Below, one piece after another: positions 1-7,386 of a stretch of 45,033 bases of DNA. Origin of the DNA: Burkholderiales bacterium. Its GTDB lineage: Bacteria; Pseudomonadota; Gammaproteobacteria; Burkholderiales; SG8-41. A program made the position numbers and the translations under genes. Under the pieces are notes generated by a model. It was given only the letters and a program-made list of their open reading frames with translations. It did no database searches and was not told the origin of the DNA. The DNA lies in NCBI GenBank assembly GCA_030683105.1, contig JAUXMZ010000063.1, positions 1 to 45,033 on the forward strand. The letters are read 5' to 3'. Within the stretch, counting starts at the first letter, position 1. Each line of letters opens with the position of its first letter.

Positions 1-490
1 TCTAGCGGGTGAGAACCCCGCGCCGGTAACCGCTAGCCACGGGCCGGGTATCGAGCCTTGCAGATGCGATGGTGACATTGCGTTTGATGCGTAGGCACGA
101 AAGCAGGCGAGGAGCAATGGTAACGGGTAATGCCGACCGTGAAGGTGTTGAGTCCCGAAATGACCGCGTTGGAAAGGGCCGATGGTATCAAGACGCCAGC
201 AGGCAACAGCGCAACCGGTGGTAAGGCAAACCGGCTGTGCCCACCCGGGATCGAAGGCCGCTTCGAGCGTGGCAGTGAGAATTTGTGGTAACCCAGGAGA
301 TCCTTTTCGTCGGCGCGGAACAATGCGCACTCCCCGACAAGTCTAAACAGCGAGGACGGGAGTGGTGGCGAGAGGAAGTCGGAGGCGCCCGTAGTAGCGG
401 TGAACGCTGGTAATGCGGCGGGAGCGAAGGGGTGCCGGTTTGAGATGGCGAACAGGGGAGACATGCCCCGACACTGAGCGGACTTTGCGC

Positions 491-1828
491 ATGGACACAG
501 AACTTGTTCGTTTCACACAATGGGCAGAGCAACACCCACAAGCGCGCTACAACGCGTTGATGGGACTGCTGAGCCGACCCGAAGGGCTGTGGCATAGTTT
601 CGAGGCGCAACCGGGCAACAAGGCAAGCGGGATCGACAAGGTACGCAAAGCCGACTACGCGCAAGGGGTGGAGGCACGCATTGCGGCGCTTTCGACCCGA
701 CTGCGCAGTCTGGGCTATCGACCGCAAGCGGTTCGGCGCGTCTACATTGCCAAGAGTAACGGACGGCAACGGCCATTGGGTATTCCCTGCTTTGAAGACC
801 GTATCGTGCAGCATCGTCTGGCCGGGGTGTTGCAAGCGATCTGGGAACCGGAATTTCGGCACTGTTCGTACGGGTTTCGCCCCCAGCGCAACGCGCATCA
901 AGCGCTCGCGCGGGTGGGTGAGGTCATTACGAATGGCGGCACGCAATGGCTTGTCGAGGCTGACATCAAAGGTTTCTTTGATCATGTTAGTCACGACTGG
1001 CTGATGCGCTTTCTGGGCCATCGGATCAACGACCCGGTATTGCTGCGAATCGTGCGCAGATTCCTCAAGGCGGGAGTGCTGGAAGAGGGCGTGTTCTCGG
1101 CCAGTGAAACAGGCACGCCGCAAGGCGGACTGGTATCACCGGTGCTGGCCAATATCTACCTGCACTACGTGCTCGATTTGTGGTTTGAGAAATGTTATGC
1201 CCGCTCCTGCAAAGAACGGGGGTATCTGATCCGCTATGCCGATGACTTCGTAGCCTGTTTCACCCACGAAGACGATGCGCGGCGGTTCATGGTTGAGCTG
1301 ACTGAGCGACTGTTACGGTTTGGGCTCGAAGTTGAGCCTAGCAAGACGCGCTTGCTACGCTTTGGCAGCAGGGCGCAGCGTGACTACGAGCGGCACATCA
1401 CGCCACGCCCTTCGACCTTCAACTTTCTGGGCTTTACGCACTACGTGAGCAAGAGTCGCAACAACCGCTTCGTGGTTGGGCGCAAGAGTCAGCGCGAGCG
1501 TATGGCGAAGAAATTGACGGAAGTCGGTGATCGGCTATCGGCGTTACGCGTCGAGGGCGGTCGCGCCATGATGGATTATGCGAAGCGTCACCTGCGAGGG
1601 CATGTCGCCTACTATGCCGTGAGCGGCAACGCCCGAAACGTGCGCACCTATGCTTATCTGCTGAGCCGTCTGTTATTCAAATGGCTCAACCGGCGTAGCC
1701 AGCGGCGCGGCGTGCAGTGGGAGCGATTTAGCAAAATCCTGTCTGACTGGATGCCGTCCTTGCGCATCCAGCACAATCTCTACCCCAAACCATTGTGGAT
1801 GACTCAAGCTGGGAGCCGGATGGTGTAA
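491..1828 (+). CDS. ltrA: Group II intron reverse transcriptase/maturase
   Basis: This intron-encoded protein (445 aa from the ATG at 491) splices its host intron and reverse-transcribes it during retrohoming. Fingers-palm RT motifs are visible: the SNGRQRPLGIP block, then VEADIKGFFDHV (motif A), GTPQGGLVSPVLANIYLH (motif B) and the catalytic IRYADDFV (YADD). NFLGFTHY and a basic maturase (domain X) segment rich in R, K, Y and W complete the C-terminus. No HNH endonuclease domain follows, so mobility probably relies on nicked or single-stranded targets. An in-frame ATG at 413 exists, but its extra 26 residues lie in structured intron RNA and resemble no RT N-terminus, so 491 is preferred. The frame is intact and YADD is present, so the element may be active. 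Confidence 0.95.
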   Translation: MDTELVRFTQWAEQHPQARYNALMGLLSRPEGLWHSFEAQPGNKASGIDKVRKADYAQGVEARIAALSTRLRSLGYRPQAVRRVYIAKSNGRQRPLGIPCFEDRIVQHRLAGVLQAIWEPEFRHCSYGFRPQRNAHQALARVGEVITNGGTQWLVEADIKGFFDHVSHDWLMRFLGHRINDPVLLRIVRRFLKAGVLEEGVFSASETGTPQGGLVSPVLANIYLHYVLDLWFEKCYARSCKERGYLIRYADDFVACFTHEDDARRFMVELTERLLRFGLEVEPSKTRLLRFGSRAQRDYERHITPRPSTFNFLGFTHYVSKSRNNRFVVGRKSQRERMAKKLTEVGDRLSALRVEGGRAMMDYAKRHLRGHVAYYAVSGNARNVRTYAYLLSRLLFKWLNRRSQRRGVQWERFSKILSDWMPSLRIQHNLYPKPLWMTQAGSRMV

Positions 1829-1846
1829 CTCTCCAAGTCCGGTTCT
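1813..1846 (+). ncRNA. Group II intron domain V
   Basis: This 34-nt hairpin has a lower helix formed by GAGCCGGA and TCCGGTTC. The AGC triad at 1814-1816 and the bulge in the 3' strand match the catalytic domain V of group II introns. It begins before the maturase stop codon, so the last codons of ltrA overlap domain V. The upper helix is imperfect compared with the common GAAA-capped form. Confidence 0.85.
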
Positions 1847-2010
1847 GCGAGGGCGGCGAGGTTCCGGCTATCCGGGATGCTCGCTGCTACTCTCCCCTTT
1901 TGCCTCTCTTAGACACATCTGCCGGTTGATTGCGCGGGTCGAGCAGGCAAAAGGCAAGGCCTGACCCCGCGTACGTGACCCCGTGACCCCGCGTACGACG
2001 GACCCCGCGT

Positions 2011-2121
2011 ACGACGCTCGATCCCGTGGGCTCGACGCCGGAAGAGCTCTCCGCTCTGATCAAGAGTGAACTCGTGATGTACGGCAAGCTGGTGAAGCAG
2101 ATCGGCCTTAAGCCCCAGTGA
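2011..2121 (+). pseudogene. C-terminal remnant of a Bug/TctC solute receptor gene
   Basis: One reading frame from 2011 to the TGA at 2119-2121 encodes DPVGSTPEELSALIKSELV, then MYGKLVKQIGLKPQ and stop. This matches the usual C-terminus of Bug (TctC-type) periplasmic receptors, where a G/DPVGSTPEE segment is followed by a W/YGKLVK..G.KP ending. The three intact Bug proteins in this window end similarly, for example in EIAKWDKVIRKLGVRPK. Only about 36 residues remain and the other roughly 290 are missing. The copy starts directly after GACCCCGCGTACG repeats, which suggests the upstream part was lost by repeat-mediated deletion or by intron-associated rearrangement. It is not expected to be expressed as protein. 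Confidence 0.8.
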
Positions 2122-2156
2122 CGAGGCGCGTCGAGGGGCGGAACAGGGAAACCTCA

Positions 2157-2214
2157 GTGCGAACCCTGATTTTGGGATTTCTGTCCCGAGCCGATTTGAC
2201 GGCGTATTATTCAG
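2157..2214 (+). repeat. 58-nt dispersed repeat, copy 1
   Basis: This segment begins GTGCGAACCCTG and ends CGGCGTATTATTCAG. The segment at 37102-37159 has the same ends, the same length, and CGAGCCGAT at the same internal position, with scattered differences between. It lies between the Bug remnant and the M48 peptidase gene. Confidence 0.75.
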
Positions 2215-2315
2215 GTCAACGTACTCGTAACTTTTGGTTTCCCGCATCAGCCAGTTGATTGGGGCGAGCAGGCAAAAGGCAAGGCCTGTGACTCTGCGTA
2301 TAAGGACAAACGTGC

Positions 2316-3509
2316 ATGCGTAGACTCTTTTTTGCTGCAGGAAACACAGCGGTCCCGGGGGCAGCGTTGCTGGCTCGCATCGCCTTCGTCTTGATAGGCA
2401 TGCAGGCCGTTCAAGTCTGTGCTGAAACGATCTTTGATGTAGAGAAAGTGCTCGCTGGTGTCCCGCCAGTAGTGGCCCAAGGTGCAACGATTGCCTTACA
2501 GGATGGACAGGTTATCCATCGTGTCAAGATCGAGAATCTTCGAGCCCTCTTGGAGGTTCACAAGCGTATTGGAGAAGTATCGAAGCTTCAGGCCACACTA
2601 GCTATCGCTATTCACCGAGAAGCCAATGCGTTCGCGATTCCGCTTCCCGGCAGGAATTTGATACTTGTCACCACAGGAATGATGGACGTCATAGGAACGG
2701 ATAGCGGAATGATTGCAGCGTTGTTGGGCCATGAATACGCGCACCATTACATGAAGCATGCGTTACAGCGCGCCTTGCAATTGCCGGAGTTCGTCTACGG
2801 GGCTATCGCTATCGGCAATGATGTTGGGAGAGAAGTGGGTAGTCGTCTCGTAGCGGCGCGTGCTGCTAATGCCGCATTTGGTCTAATGCATGCCTCATTC
2901 AGCAGGCAGCAAGAGGCGGAGGCGGATAAAGTCGGGACAGAACTTATGTCGGATGCCAAGTACGATCCGGAAGGAGCCATCCGTTTCTTCAGTGCCATGC
3001 TCAAGCTGTACGGAGCCAAGCCGACCGGTTATTCTGATAGTCATCCGGGATCGGAGGAAAGGCTTGCGAAAGCGGCACCGACTGTTTTGAACCAGAGCTA
3101 CGATTCGATTGCGATTACGTTGAAGGAGCAGAAAAACTGGAGGTCGCTCGGACGAATAGTAGATCAGTGGCTAAAGGCGAGCCCGGATAGCGCGCGGGCA
3201 TGGTATTACAAAGGAATCGTACTGAAAGTCGCAAAACGGACAGGCGCGTTAGCAGCGTTCGAAAAGTCAGTTGCGTACGACCCGAATTTTTATCCTGGCC
3301 GCCTTGCCCTCTGCATAGAGCTGTACGTTGCCGGACGAGAGAGAGACAGCATCGTTTGCGCAGAGTACATTCCCAAGAACGAGTTATTCAACGAATACGT
3401 GGCTAGTACCTTCAAACATCCAGTGTACGTCGGCGGAATACATCCGCAGCGAGTGATTACGGCACAGGATGTCAAGGTTGTAGAACGACTCATGGCACAG
3501 GATAGGTAG
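2316..3509 (+). CDS. M48 family zinc metallopeptidase, exported
   Basis: This is a 397-aa M48 (Ste24/HtpX/BepA-type) zinc metallopeptidase. HEYAH at residues 139-143 supplies two zinc ligands and the catalytic glutamate. The third ligand is probably E202 in the QEAEAD motif. The N-terminus (MRRLFFAAGN, then a hydrophobic stretch to about residue 36) looks like a signal peptide, so the enzyme should act in the periplasm, like BepA/YfgC or LoiP in outer-membrane quality control. The C-terminal 130 residues, including RAWYYKGIVLKVAKRTGALA, look like TPR helices, also as in BepA. An AAGGA Shine-Dalgarno sequence lies 9 nt before the ATG at 2316. It has no obvious operon partner. The substrate is unknown. 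Confidence 0.9.
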   Translation: MRRLFFAAGNTAVPGAALLARIAFVLIGMQAVQVCAETIFDVEKVLAGVPPVVAQGATIALQDGQVIHRVKIENLRALLEVHKRIGEVSKLQATLAIAIHREANAFAIPLPGRNLILVTTGMMDVIGTDSGMIAALLGHEYAHHYMKHALQRALQLPEFVYGAIAIGNDVGREVGSRLVAARAANAAFGLMHASFSRQQEAEADKVGTELMSDAKYDPEGAIRFFSAMLKLYGAKPTGYSDSHPGSEERLAKAAPTVLNQSYDSIAITLKEQKNWRSLGRIVDQWLKASPDSARAWYYKGIVLKVAKRTGALAAFEKSVAYDPNFYPGRLALCIELYVAGRERDSIVCAEYIPKNELFNEYVASTFKHPVYVGGIHPQRVITAQDVKVVERLMAQDR

Positions 3510-3619
3510 ATGGCACAGAGACCGGAGTCTAGCGGTCTACAGTGGTCAGGCTTGGCTAATTGTATAAACGACAAGATAGCGCGGGAGTTGGATGATGGCC
3601 GATATGCAACTATGCAAGC

Positions 3620-3664
3620 CTGACCCGGTCCCCACGGTCCCCACATGACCCGGTCCCCACACAT
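3620..3664 (+). repeat. CGGTCCCCAC short repeats
   Basis: The sequence TGACCCGGTCCCCAC occurs twice with an extra GGTCCCCAC between the copies, just before the trypsin-like gene. The motif resembles the TGACCCCGCGTACG iterations near 1962-2015. One possible ATG for the protease (3645) lies inside this repeat, which argues for the next ATG at 3663 as the real start. Confidence 0.6.
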
Positions 3665-4382
3665 GCGACTTATCCCCGGAAATACAGGATTCAGTGCGCC
3701 CTTTGTAGTTCACACCATTGATCCAAGTAGTTGGGGTGGAGAAGCCAAGGTTAAACGATTCCTCGGGTGTGCATTCCCTTGTGCAAGCACTGGTGTCTTG
3801 GCAACGTGCAATCACGTCATTAATGAGATTTTCGAAGATGAAATGCTGGTTGTTTGGCATCTAACAGAGACCGTTTGCTACAAAGCCAACATTCTCGCCC
3901 AACACAATAAATTCGATATTGCGTTCTTGAAAATTGAAGCAAAGACGCCGCTTTGGGCATTCCCTATACTTGATGAACTTCCGTTAGGAACGATAGTTGA
4001 CTCTTATGGGTACTACGATACCTGTATCGAAAATCAAATCCTTGAGATTATTCCGCAAATGTTTACTGGAACAATTACGGCAACACCAACGAAGAATTTC
4101 GGTTTACAAACTGGTCTTCCTTTCTATCAAATTTCTTTCCCTGCTCTTCCTGGGTTTAGTGGGTCTCCCCTTTATGCTGATTATGAAAAAGGATCTGCCC
4201 TTTGTGGCATGATTTTCGAGAACCGGTCTTCTAAGATTGTGGTAAGAACCATCGAAGAATACAAAGATGGTAAAACCCATTTCATCGAAAAAAGTGTAAG
4301 AGAATGGGAGTCAGGCGTTGCGCATACAACCAAAACCATCAATAGCGCAGCTGAAGACTTCGGTATCAAAATATGGCAGTAA
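3663..4382 (+). CDS. Trypsin-like (chymotrypsin-fold) serine peptidase
   Basis: The 239-aa product carries a plausible S1-type triad: H51 in TGVLATCNHVI, D85 in KFDIAFLKIE, and S166 in PGFSGSP (the GxSGxP motif). The order and spacing fit a compact trypsin-like domain of the kind found in bacterial single-domain proteases. No signal peptide or membrane segment is seen, so it may be cytoplasmic, unlike classical secreted trypsins. By eye the gene is much richer in A+T than its neighbours, which suggests recent transfer. The upstream ATG at 3645 would add only repeat-derived residues. There is no clear Shine-Dalgarno sequence for either start. The substrate is unknown; stress, defence or regulatory roles are all possible. 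Confidence 0.8.
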   Translation: MRLIPGNTGFSAPFVVHTIDPSSWGGEAKVKRFLGCAFPCASTGVLATCNHVINEIFEDEMLVVWHLTETVCYKANILAQHNKFDIAFLKIEAKTPLWAFPILDELPLGTIVDSYGYYDTCIENQILEIIPQMFTGTITATPTKNFGLQTGLPFYQISFPALPGFSGSPLYADYEKGSALCGMIFENRSSKIVVRTIEEYKDGKTHFIEKSVREWESGVAHTTKTINSAAEDFGIKIWQ

Positions 4383-4437
4383 TTAGAATAAACCTCAGGT
4401 GACAAACCTCAGGGACGTGAAGAAGGGTCAGGGACGT

Positions 4438-4728
4438 GAAGAAGGGTCAGTTCTTGACCTTGCACCTATCAAGAACCGCCACACCATCGCAGAGGGCTTC
4501 GCCTTCTTAAAGCAATCGCGTTGTTCCATTCCGGAACCTGCGCCAACTCACGAAACCGATGCGAGCCTCCGAAGCGGTATGTTAGATTAGCGCCGCTAAT
4601 CTTCTTATGTGTTTTCAAAGGGAAAGTGCATGATCCGGCTAAAGTTCGCGCGCAGATGGGCCTTGCTGCTGAATTGGTCGTGCTGCCTGCTGGCGGCGAC
4701 TGCCGTGATGGCGCAGCAGCCCGAGAGC
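4438..4728 (+). repeat. 291-bp direct duplication, copy A
   Basis: Bases 4438-4728 recur at 4746-5036 with a constant offset of 308 and about six substitutions (roughly 98% identity by eye). The unit starts at GAAGAAGGGTCAG. It contains a 17-bp palindrome, an AAAGGGA ribosome-binding site, a start codon and a signal-peptide coding segment. It therefore duplicates the leader and first 33 codons of the LVIVD-type gene. A short GACGTGAAGAAGGGTCAG repeat immediately upstream may have seeded the duplication. Confidence 0.95.
4585..4601. promoter_or_regulatory. 17-bp palindrome upstream of the truncated leader gene
   Basis: GATTAGCG-C-CGCTAATC is a perfect 8-bp inverted repeat around a single base, 28 nt before the ATG at 4630. 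It could be an operator or an RNA hairpin in the 5' UTR. The identical palindrome lies at 4893-4909 in the second duplication copy. Confidence 0.5.
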
Positions 4729-4818
4729 CGCACAGAGAGCCGCAGGAAGAAGGGTCAGTTCTTGACCTTGCACCTATCAAGAACCGCCACACTATCGCAG
4801 AGGGTTTCGCCTTCTTAA
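4630..4818 (+). pseudogene. Truncated duplicate of the LVIVD-type gene (signal peptide plus out-of-context tail)
   Basis: Copy A of the duplication preserves the AAAGGGA ribosome-binding site, the ATG and the first 33 codons of the downstream gene. The predicted signal peptide (MIRLKFARRWALLLNW, then a Cys-Leu-rich core and AVMAQQ) is intact. After PESR the frame runs into copy B of the leader and stops at 4816-4818, giving a 62-residue product. If translated it would be an exported peptide of about 35 residues after processing. It is most simply a by-product of the duplication, but it keeps all its start signals and could compete with the real gene for expression. Confidence 0.75.
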
Positions 4819-5036
4819 AGCAATCGCGTTGTTCCATTCCGGAACCTGCGCCAACTCACGAAACCGATGCGAGCCTCCGAAGCGGTATGTTAGATTAGCG
4901 CCGCTAATCTTCTTATATGTTTTCAAAGGGAAAGTGCATGATCCGGCTAAAGTTCGCGCGCAGATGGGCCTTGCTGCTGAATTGGTCGTGCTGCCTGCTG
5001 GTGGCGACTGCAGTGATGGCGCAGCAACCCGAGAGC
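4746..5036 (+). repeat. 291-bp direct duplication, copy B
   Basis: This is the second copy of the unit at 4438-4728. Its signal-peptide part is continuous with the full-length gene that begins at 4938, so this copy is the functional leader. Differences from copy A include C/T changes in the leader, TGTG to TATG before the ribosome-binding site, and GCGGCGACTGCCG to GTGGCGACTGCAG in the signal-peptide codons. Confidence 0.95.
4893..4909. promoter_or_regulatory. 17-bp palindrome upstream of the LVIVD-type gene
   Basis: This is the same GATTAGCG-C-CGCTAATC palindrome as in copy A, again 28 nt before the start codon (4938). Its preservation in both copies is expected from the recent duplication and is not independent evidence of function. 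Confidence 0.5.
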
Positions 5037-6281
5037 AGGGACATGAAGCTCACGGGCTTTCACGACCTGCACGGCCGCGGCGCGTATCAGCCGGTGATCC
5101 AGGAGCAGGGCGGGCGCTGGATCGCCTACATCGGACATCACGGCGGGTCGGCACGCAATCCGCTGACCGGCGCGAACGAACCCAGCGGTACGTCGCTCAT
5201 CGACGTCAGCGATCCTGCCCAGCCGCGCTATGTGCATCACATTCCAGGCGACGGCGGAGGCGCGCAGATGGTGCGGGTGTGCAAGGGCAGCGACTTGCCG
5301 CGGGCGGACCGCGGCAAAGTGTATCTGCTGCGCACGCTCGGGCATGCCGCTCACGAGATCTGGGACGTCACGCGCCCCGAAAACCCCGCGCGCGTGGTGA
5401 CGGTGGCCGATGGCCTGAGAGGCACGCACAAGAACTGGTGGGAATGCGATACCGGCATCGCCTACCTGGTATCGGGTGTATCCGGCTGGCGTACCAGTCG
5501 CATGAGCCAGATTTTCGATCTGGGCAATCCGGCGCAACCGGTGTTCATCCGCAATTTCGGATTGCCGGGACAGCAGCCCGGCGCGAGCGGTGAGGTGCCG
5601 ACCGGCCTGCACGGGCCGATATCCACCGGGCCCAAAGGCAACCGCGTTTATTTCGGGCACGGCACCAACAGCGATGGCATTCTGCAGATCGTCGACCGCG
5701 ACAAGCTCTTGAAGGGCGCAAAGGAATCGACGCCGGAAAATCTGCTGTACCCGCAGGCCGGCCGTTTCGATCTGCCACCGGGCTACGGCGCGCATACCGC
5801 GTTTCCGGTGACGGGCATGGAGATCGCCGGCGCCAGGCGCGATTTTGTCGTCGTTACCAACGAAGCGCTGGGCGACGGCTGCGGCGGCACGCGCCAGAAG
5901 GTATGGATGATAGACGTCACCGAGGAGGCGCGGCCGCGGGTAACTTCGACCTGGGAACTCGATGACAAGCCCGGCAATTTCTGCGCGCGGCCCGGCCGGG
6001 TGGGCGCGCATTCCTCGCATGAAAGTTTCACGCCGATTTATTACCGCCGCATCATGTTCATCGCGCACTTCAATGCCGGCGTGCGCGCGCTCGATATCCG
6101 CGACCCGTACCGGCTGCAGGAGATCGCGTACTACGTGCCGGCGACCGGCGGCCGCACGGTGACGACCAACAACGTCGAAGTCGACGAGCGCGGCTACATC
6201 TATATCGTCGACCGTCACGGCGGCGGCATGCACATTCTCGAGCTGAGCGGCGCCGCCAGAAAAGTTGCGAATTTCCGCTGA
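4938..6281 (+). CDS. Exported LVIVD-repeat / beta-propeller-like protein
   Basis: This 447-aa protein begins with a strong signal peptide (basic MIRLKFARR, hydrophobic core, AVMAQQ cleavage region), so it should be periplasmic or outer-surface. The mature part repeats blades of the form xxxLIDVSDPAQPRYV, HEIWDVTRPENPARVV, SQIFDLGNPAQPVFI, VWMIDVTEEARPRV and VRALDIRDPYRLQEI. This is the pattern of LVIVD-type propeller repeats. Several His and Cys residues are scattered, but no recognised catalytic motif was seen. The ATG at 4938 follows AAAGGGA at good spacing; an upstream in-frame ATG at 4917 would add MFSKGKC before the signal peptide and is less likely. The leader is duplicated upstream. 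The role is unknown; binding or scaffolding is a guess. Confidence 0.8.
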   Translation: MIRLKFARRWALLLNWSCCLLVATAVMAQQPESRDMKLTGFHDLHGRGAYQPVIQEQGGRWIAYIGHHGGSARNPLTGANEPSGTSLIDVSDPAQPRYVHHIPGDGGGAQMVRVCKGSDLPRADRGKVYLLRTLGHAAHEIWDVTRPENPARVVTVADGLRGTHKNWWECDTGIAYLVSGVSGWRTSRMSQIFDLGNPAQPVFIRNFGLPGQQPGASGEVPTGLHGPISTGPKGNRVYFGHGTNSDGILQIVDRDKLLKGAKESTPENLLYPQAGRFDLPPGYGAHTAFPVTGMEIAGARRDFVVVTNEALGDGCGGTRQKVWMIDVTEEARPRVTSTWELDDKPGNFCARPGRVGAHSSHESFTPIYYRRIMFIAHFNAGVRALDIRDPYRLQEIAYYVPATGGRTVTTNNVEVDERGYIYIVDRHGGGMHILELSGAARKVANFR

Positions 6282-6336
6282 GTCTGCACGACAGTATTGT
6301 GTGCGTGGGCGGCGCCAGACGCGGTAGAATTCAGCG

Positions 6337-7368
6337 ATGCCGGCAATCAAAGCGAAAAAAAACAAGTGCGAAGTTGCGCTGCTCGTCGATGATGAGGCCG
6401 GCCGGCGTTTGAAGTCAGGCCGCTACACGCCCGACCGTGGCAGCATGGAAGCGCACATCCTCGCATGCCTGGAGGCGCATTACCGCAATGTTGCCGTAGT
6501 GCCCTTCAGTCCCGGTGTGACCGACACCATAGCCGAGCTGCGCGCGCTCGAGCCCGGCATCGTGTTCAACGCGACAGAGTGGGTGGACGGCGACCGCAGT
6601 CTCGACGCGGCGATCACCGGCCTGCTGGACATGCTGAAGATAAACTACACCGGCACCGGGCCGGCGGGCATGCTGCTGGCGCGCGACAAGGCGCTGTCAA
6701 AAACCATGGCAGCGGATCTCGGCATAGCCGTGCCGCGCCATGTTGTGCTGAAGGCGGATGATCGGGTTAAAAGCGCAGGGTTAGCGTTCCCGCTGATCGT
6801 CAAGCCGCAGTGCGGCGACGGTTCGGACGAGATCAGGCGCAATTCCGTGGTAAAAAACGAATGGCAGTTGCGCGAGCGGGTGCGCGTCCTGCGCCGCCGC
6901 AGCACGGCGTCGCTGCTGTGCGAGGAATTCATACCGGGGCGGGATCTCTACGTGGCGTTGCTCGGCAACCGGCCGCAAGTGATGCCGCCAGTGGAACTTG
7001 TGATCGGAAAAAAAGGCGCATCCGCGCCGCAGTTCGCCACTTTTCAGCTCAAGAACGACGGCGCCTATCGCACCCGCTGGCGCATACGCTGGCGACAGGC
7101 GAAGCTAAACAGTGAAACGAAGAGGAAGATTAACGACGCCAGCTGCCGCTTGTTCCATGCGCTGAGCCTGCGCGATTACGGCCGCATCGATTTCCGGCTC
7201 ACGCCCGACAACCGGCTGGTATTCATCGAAGCCAATCCCAATCCCGACCTGCATCCCCATGCCATGGGCAACAGCCTGTGTTTTGCCGGGGTGAGACACG
7301 CAGACCTGATCTGCGCCATCGTCGAGGCGGCGCGACAGCGTAACAAAAAAACCAATAAAAGCAAATAG
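6337..7368 (+). CDS. ATP-grasp family ligase (D-Ala-D-Ala ligase-like)
   Basis: The 343-aa product resembles D-alanine-D-alanine ligase-type ATP-grasp enzymes. Visible elements are an N-terminal Rossmann-like lobe with PGIVFNATEW, the NYTGTGPAGMLLARDKALSK segment typical of Ddl-like proteins, an ATP-binding core (FPLIVKPQCGDGSDEI, then SLLCEEFIPGRDLYVALLG), and the metal-binding end YGRIDFRL..LVFIEANPNPDL. The N-terminus (MPAIKAKKNKCEVALLVDD) and C-terminus are lysine-rich. It sits alone, away from cell-wall genes, so ligation of another amino or carboxylate substrate is more likely than peptidoglycan synthesis. A TAGAAT hexamer at 6325-6330 might be a -10 element very close to the start. The gene converges on the aconitase-like small-subunit gene. 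Confidence 0.82.
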   Translation: MPAIKAKKNKCEVALLVDDEAGRRLKSGRYTPDRGSMEAHILACLEAHYRNVAVVPFSPGVTDTIAELRALEPGIVFNATEWVDGDRSLDAAITGLLDMLKINYTGTGPAGMLLARDKALSKTMAADLGIAVPRHVVLKADDRVKSAGLAFPLIVKPQCGDGSDEIRRNSVVKNEWQLRERVRVLRRRSTASLLCEEFIPGRDLYVALLGNRPQVMPPVELVIGKKGASAPQFATFQLKNDGAYRTRWRIRWRQAKLNSETKRKINDASCRLFHALSLRDYGRIDFRLTPDNRLVFIEANPNPDLHPHAMGNSLCFAGVRHADLICAIVEAARQRNKKTNKSK

Positions 7369-7386
7369 ATAGAAAACACCCCGAAT

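Larger units (their letters stand above)
1..1896 (+). mobile_element. Group II intron, 5' end cut by window edge
   Basis: A group II intron lies on the plus strand. The window opens inside domain I: the first 20 or so bases resemble the TCTAG..GGGTGAGA..CCC element that normally sits a few tens of bases after the intron 5' end, so the GTGYG start is probably just outside the window. The long structured RNA of domains I-IV fills 1-490 and the maturase gene lies in domain IV. A 34-nt domain V (1813-1846) carries the AGC catalytic triad near its start. Domain VI follows as a GAG..GCGAG/CTCGC..CTC helix with a candidate bulged A near 1889. The 3' end is placed near 1896 by structure only. No insertion-site gene is visible on the left. 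A remnant of a Bug receptor gene lies about 115 bp downstream. Confidence 0.88.
1921..2288 (+). repeat. Direct repeat pair of about 40 bp flanking the Bug remnant
   Basis: A segment beginning GCCGGTTGATTG at 1921 and ending in a 24-bp stretch (1940-1963) recurs as GCCAGTTGATTG at 2250 with an identical 24-bp stretch (2265-2288). The shared core contains GCAGGCAAAAGGCAAGGCCT. The pair brackets the Bug gene remnant at 2011-2121. After the first copy, GACCCCGCGTACG is iterated three times (about 1962-2015). The pair may mark an excised or rearranged segment. Confidence 0.8.

Noticed and set aside
4947-6365. Long open frame on the minus strand opposite the propeller gene
   Set aside because: It is a shadow of a GC-rich gene, with low-complexity Arg/Ala content and no recognisable motifs.
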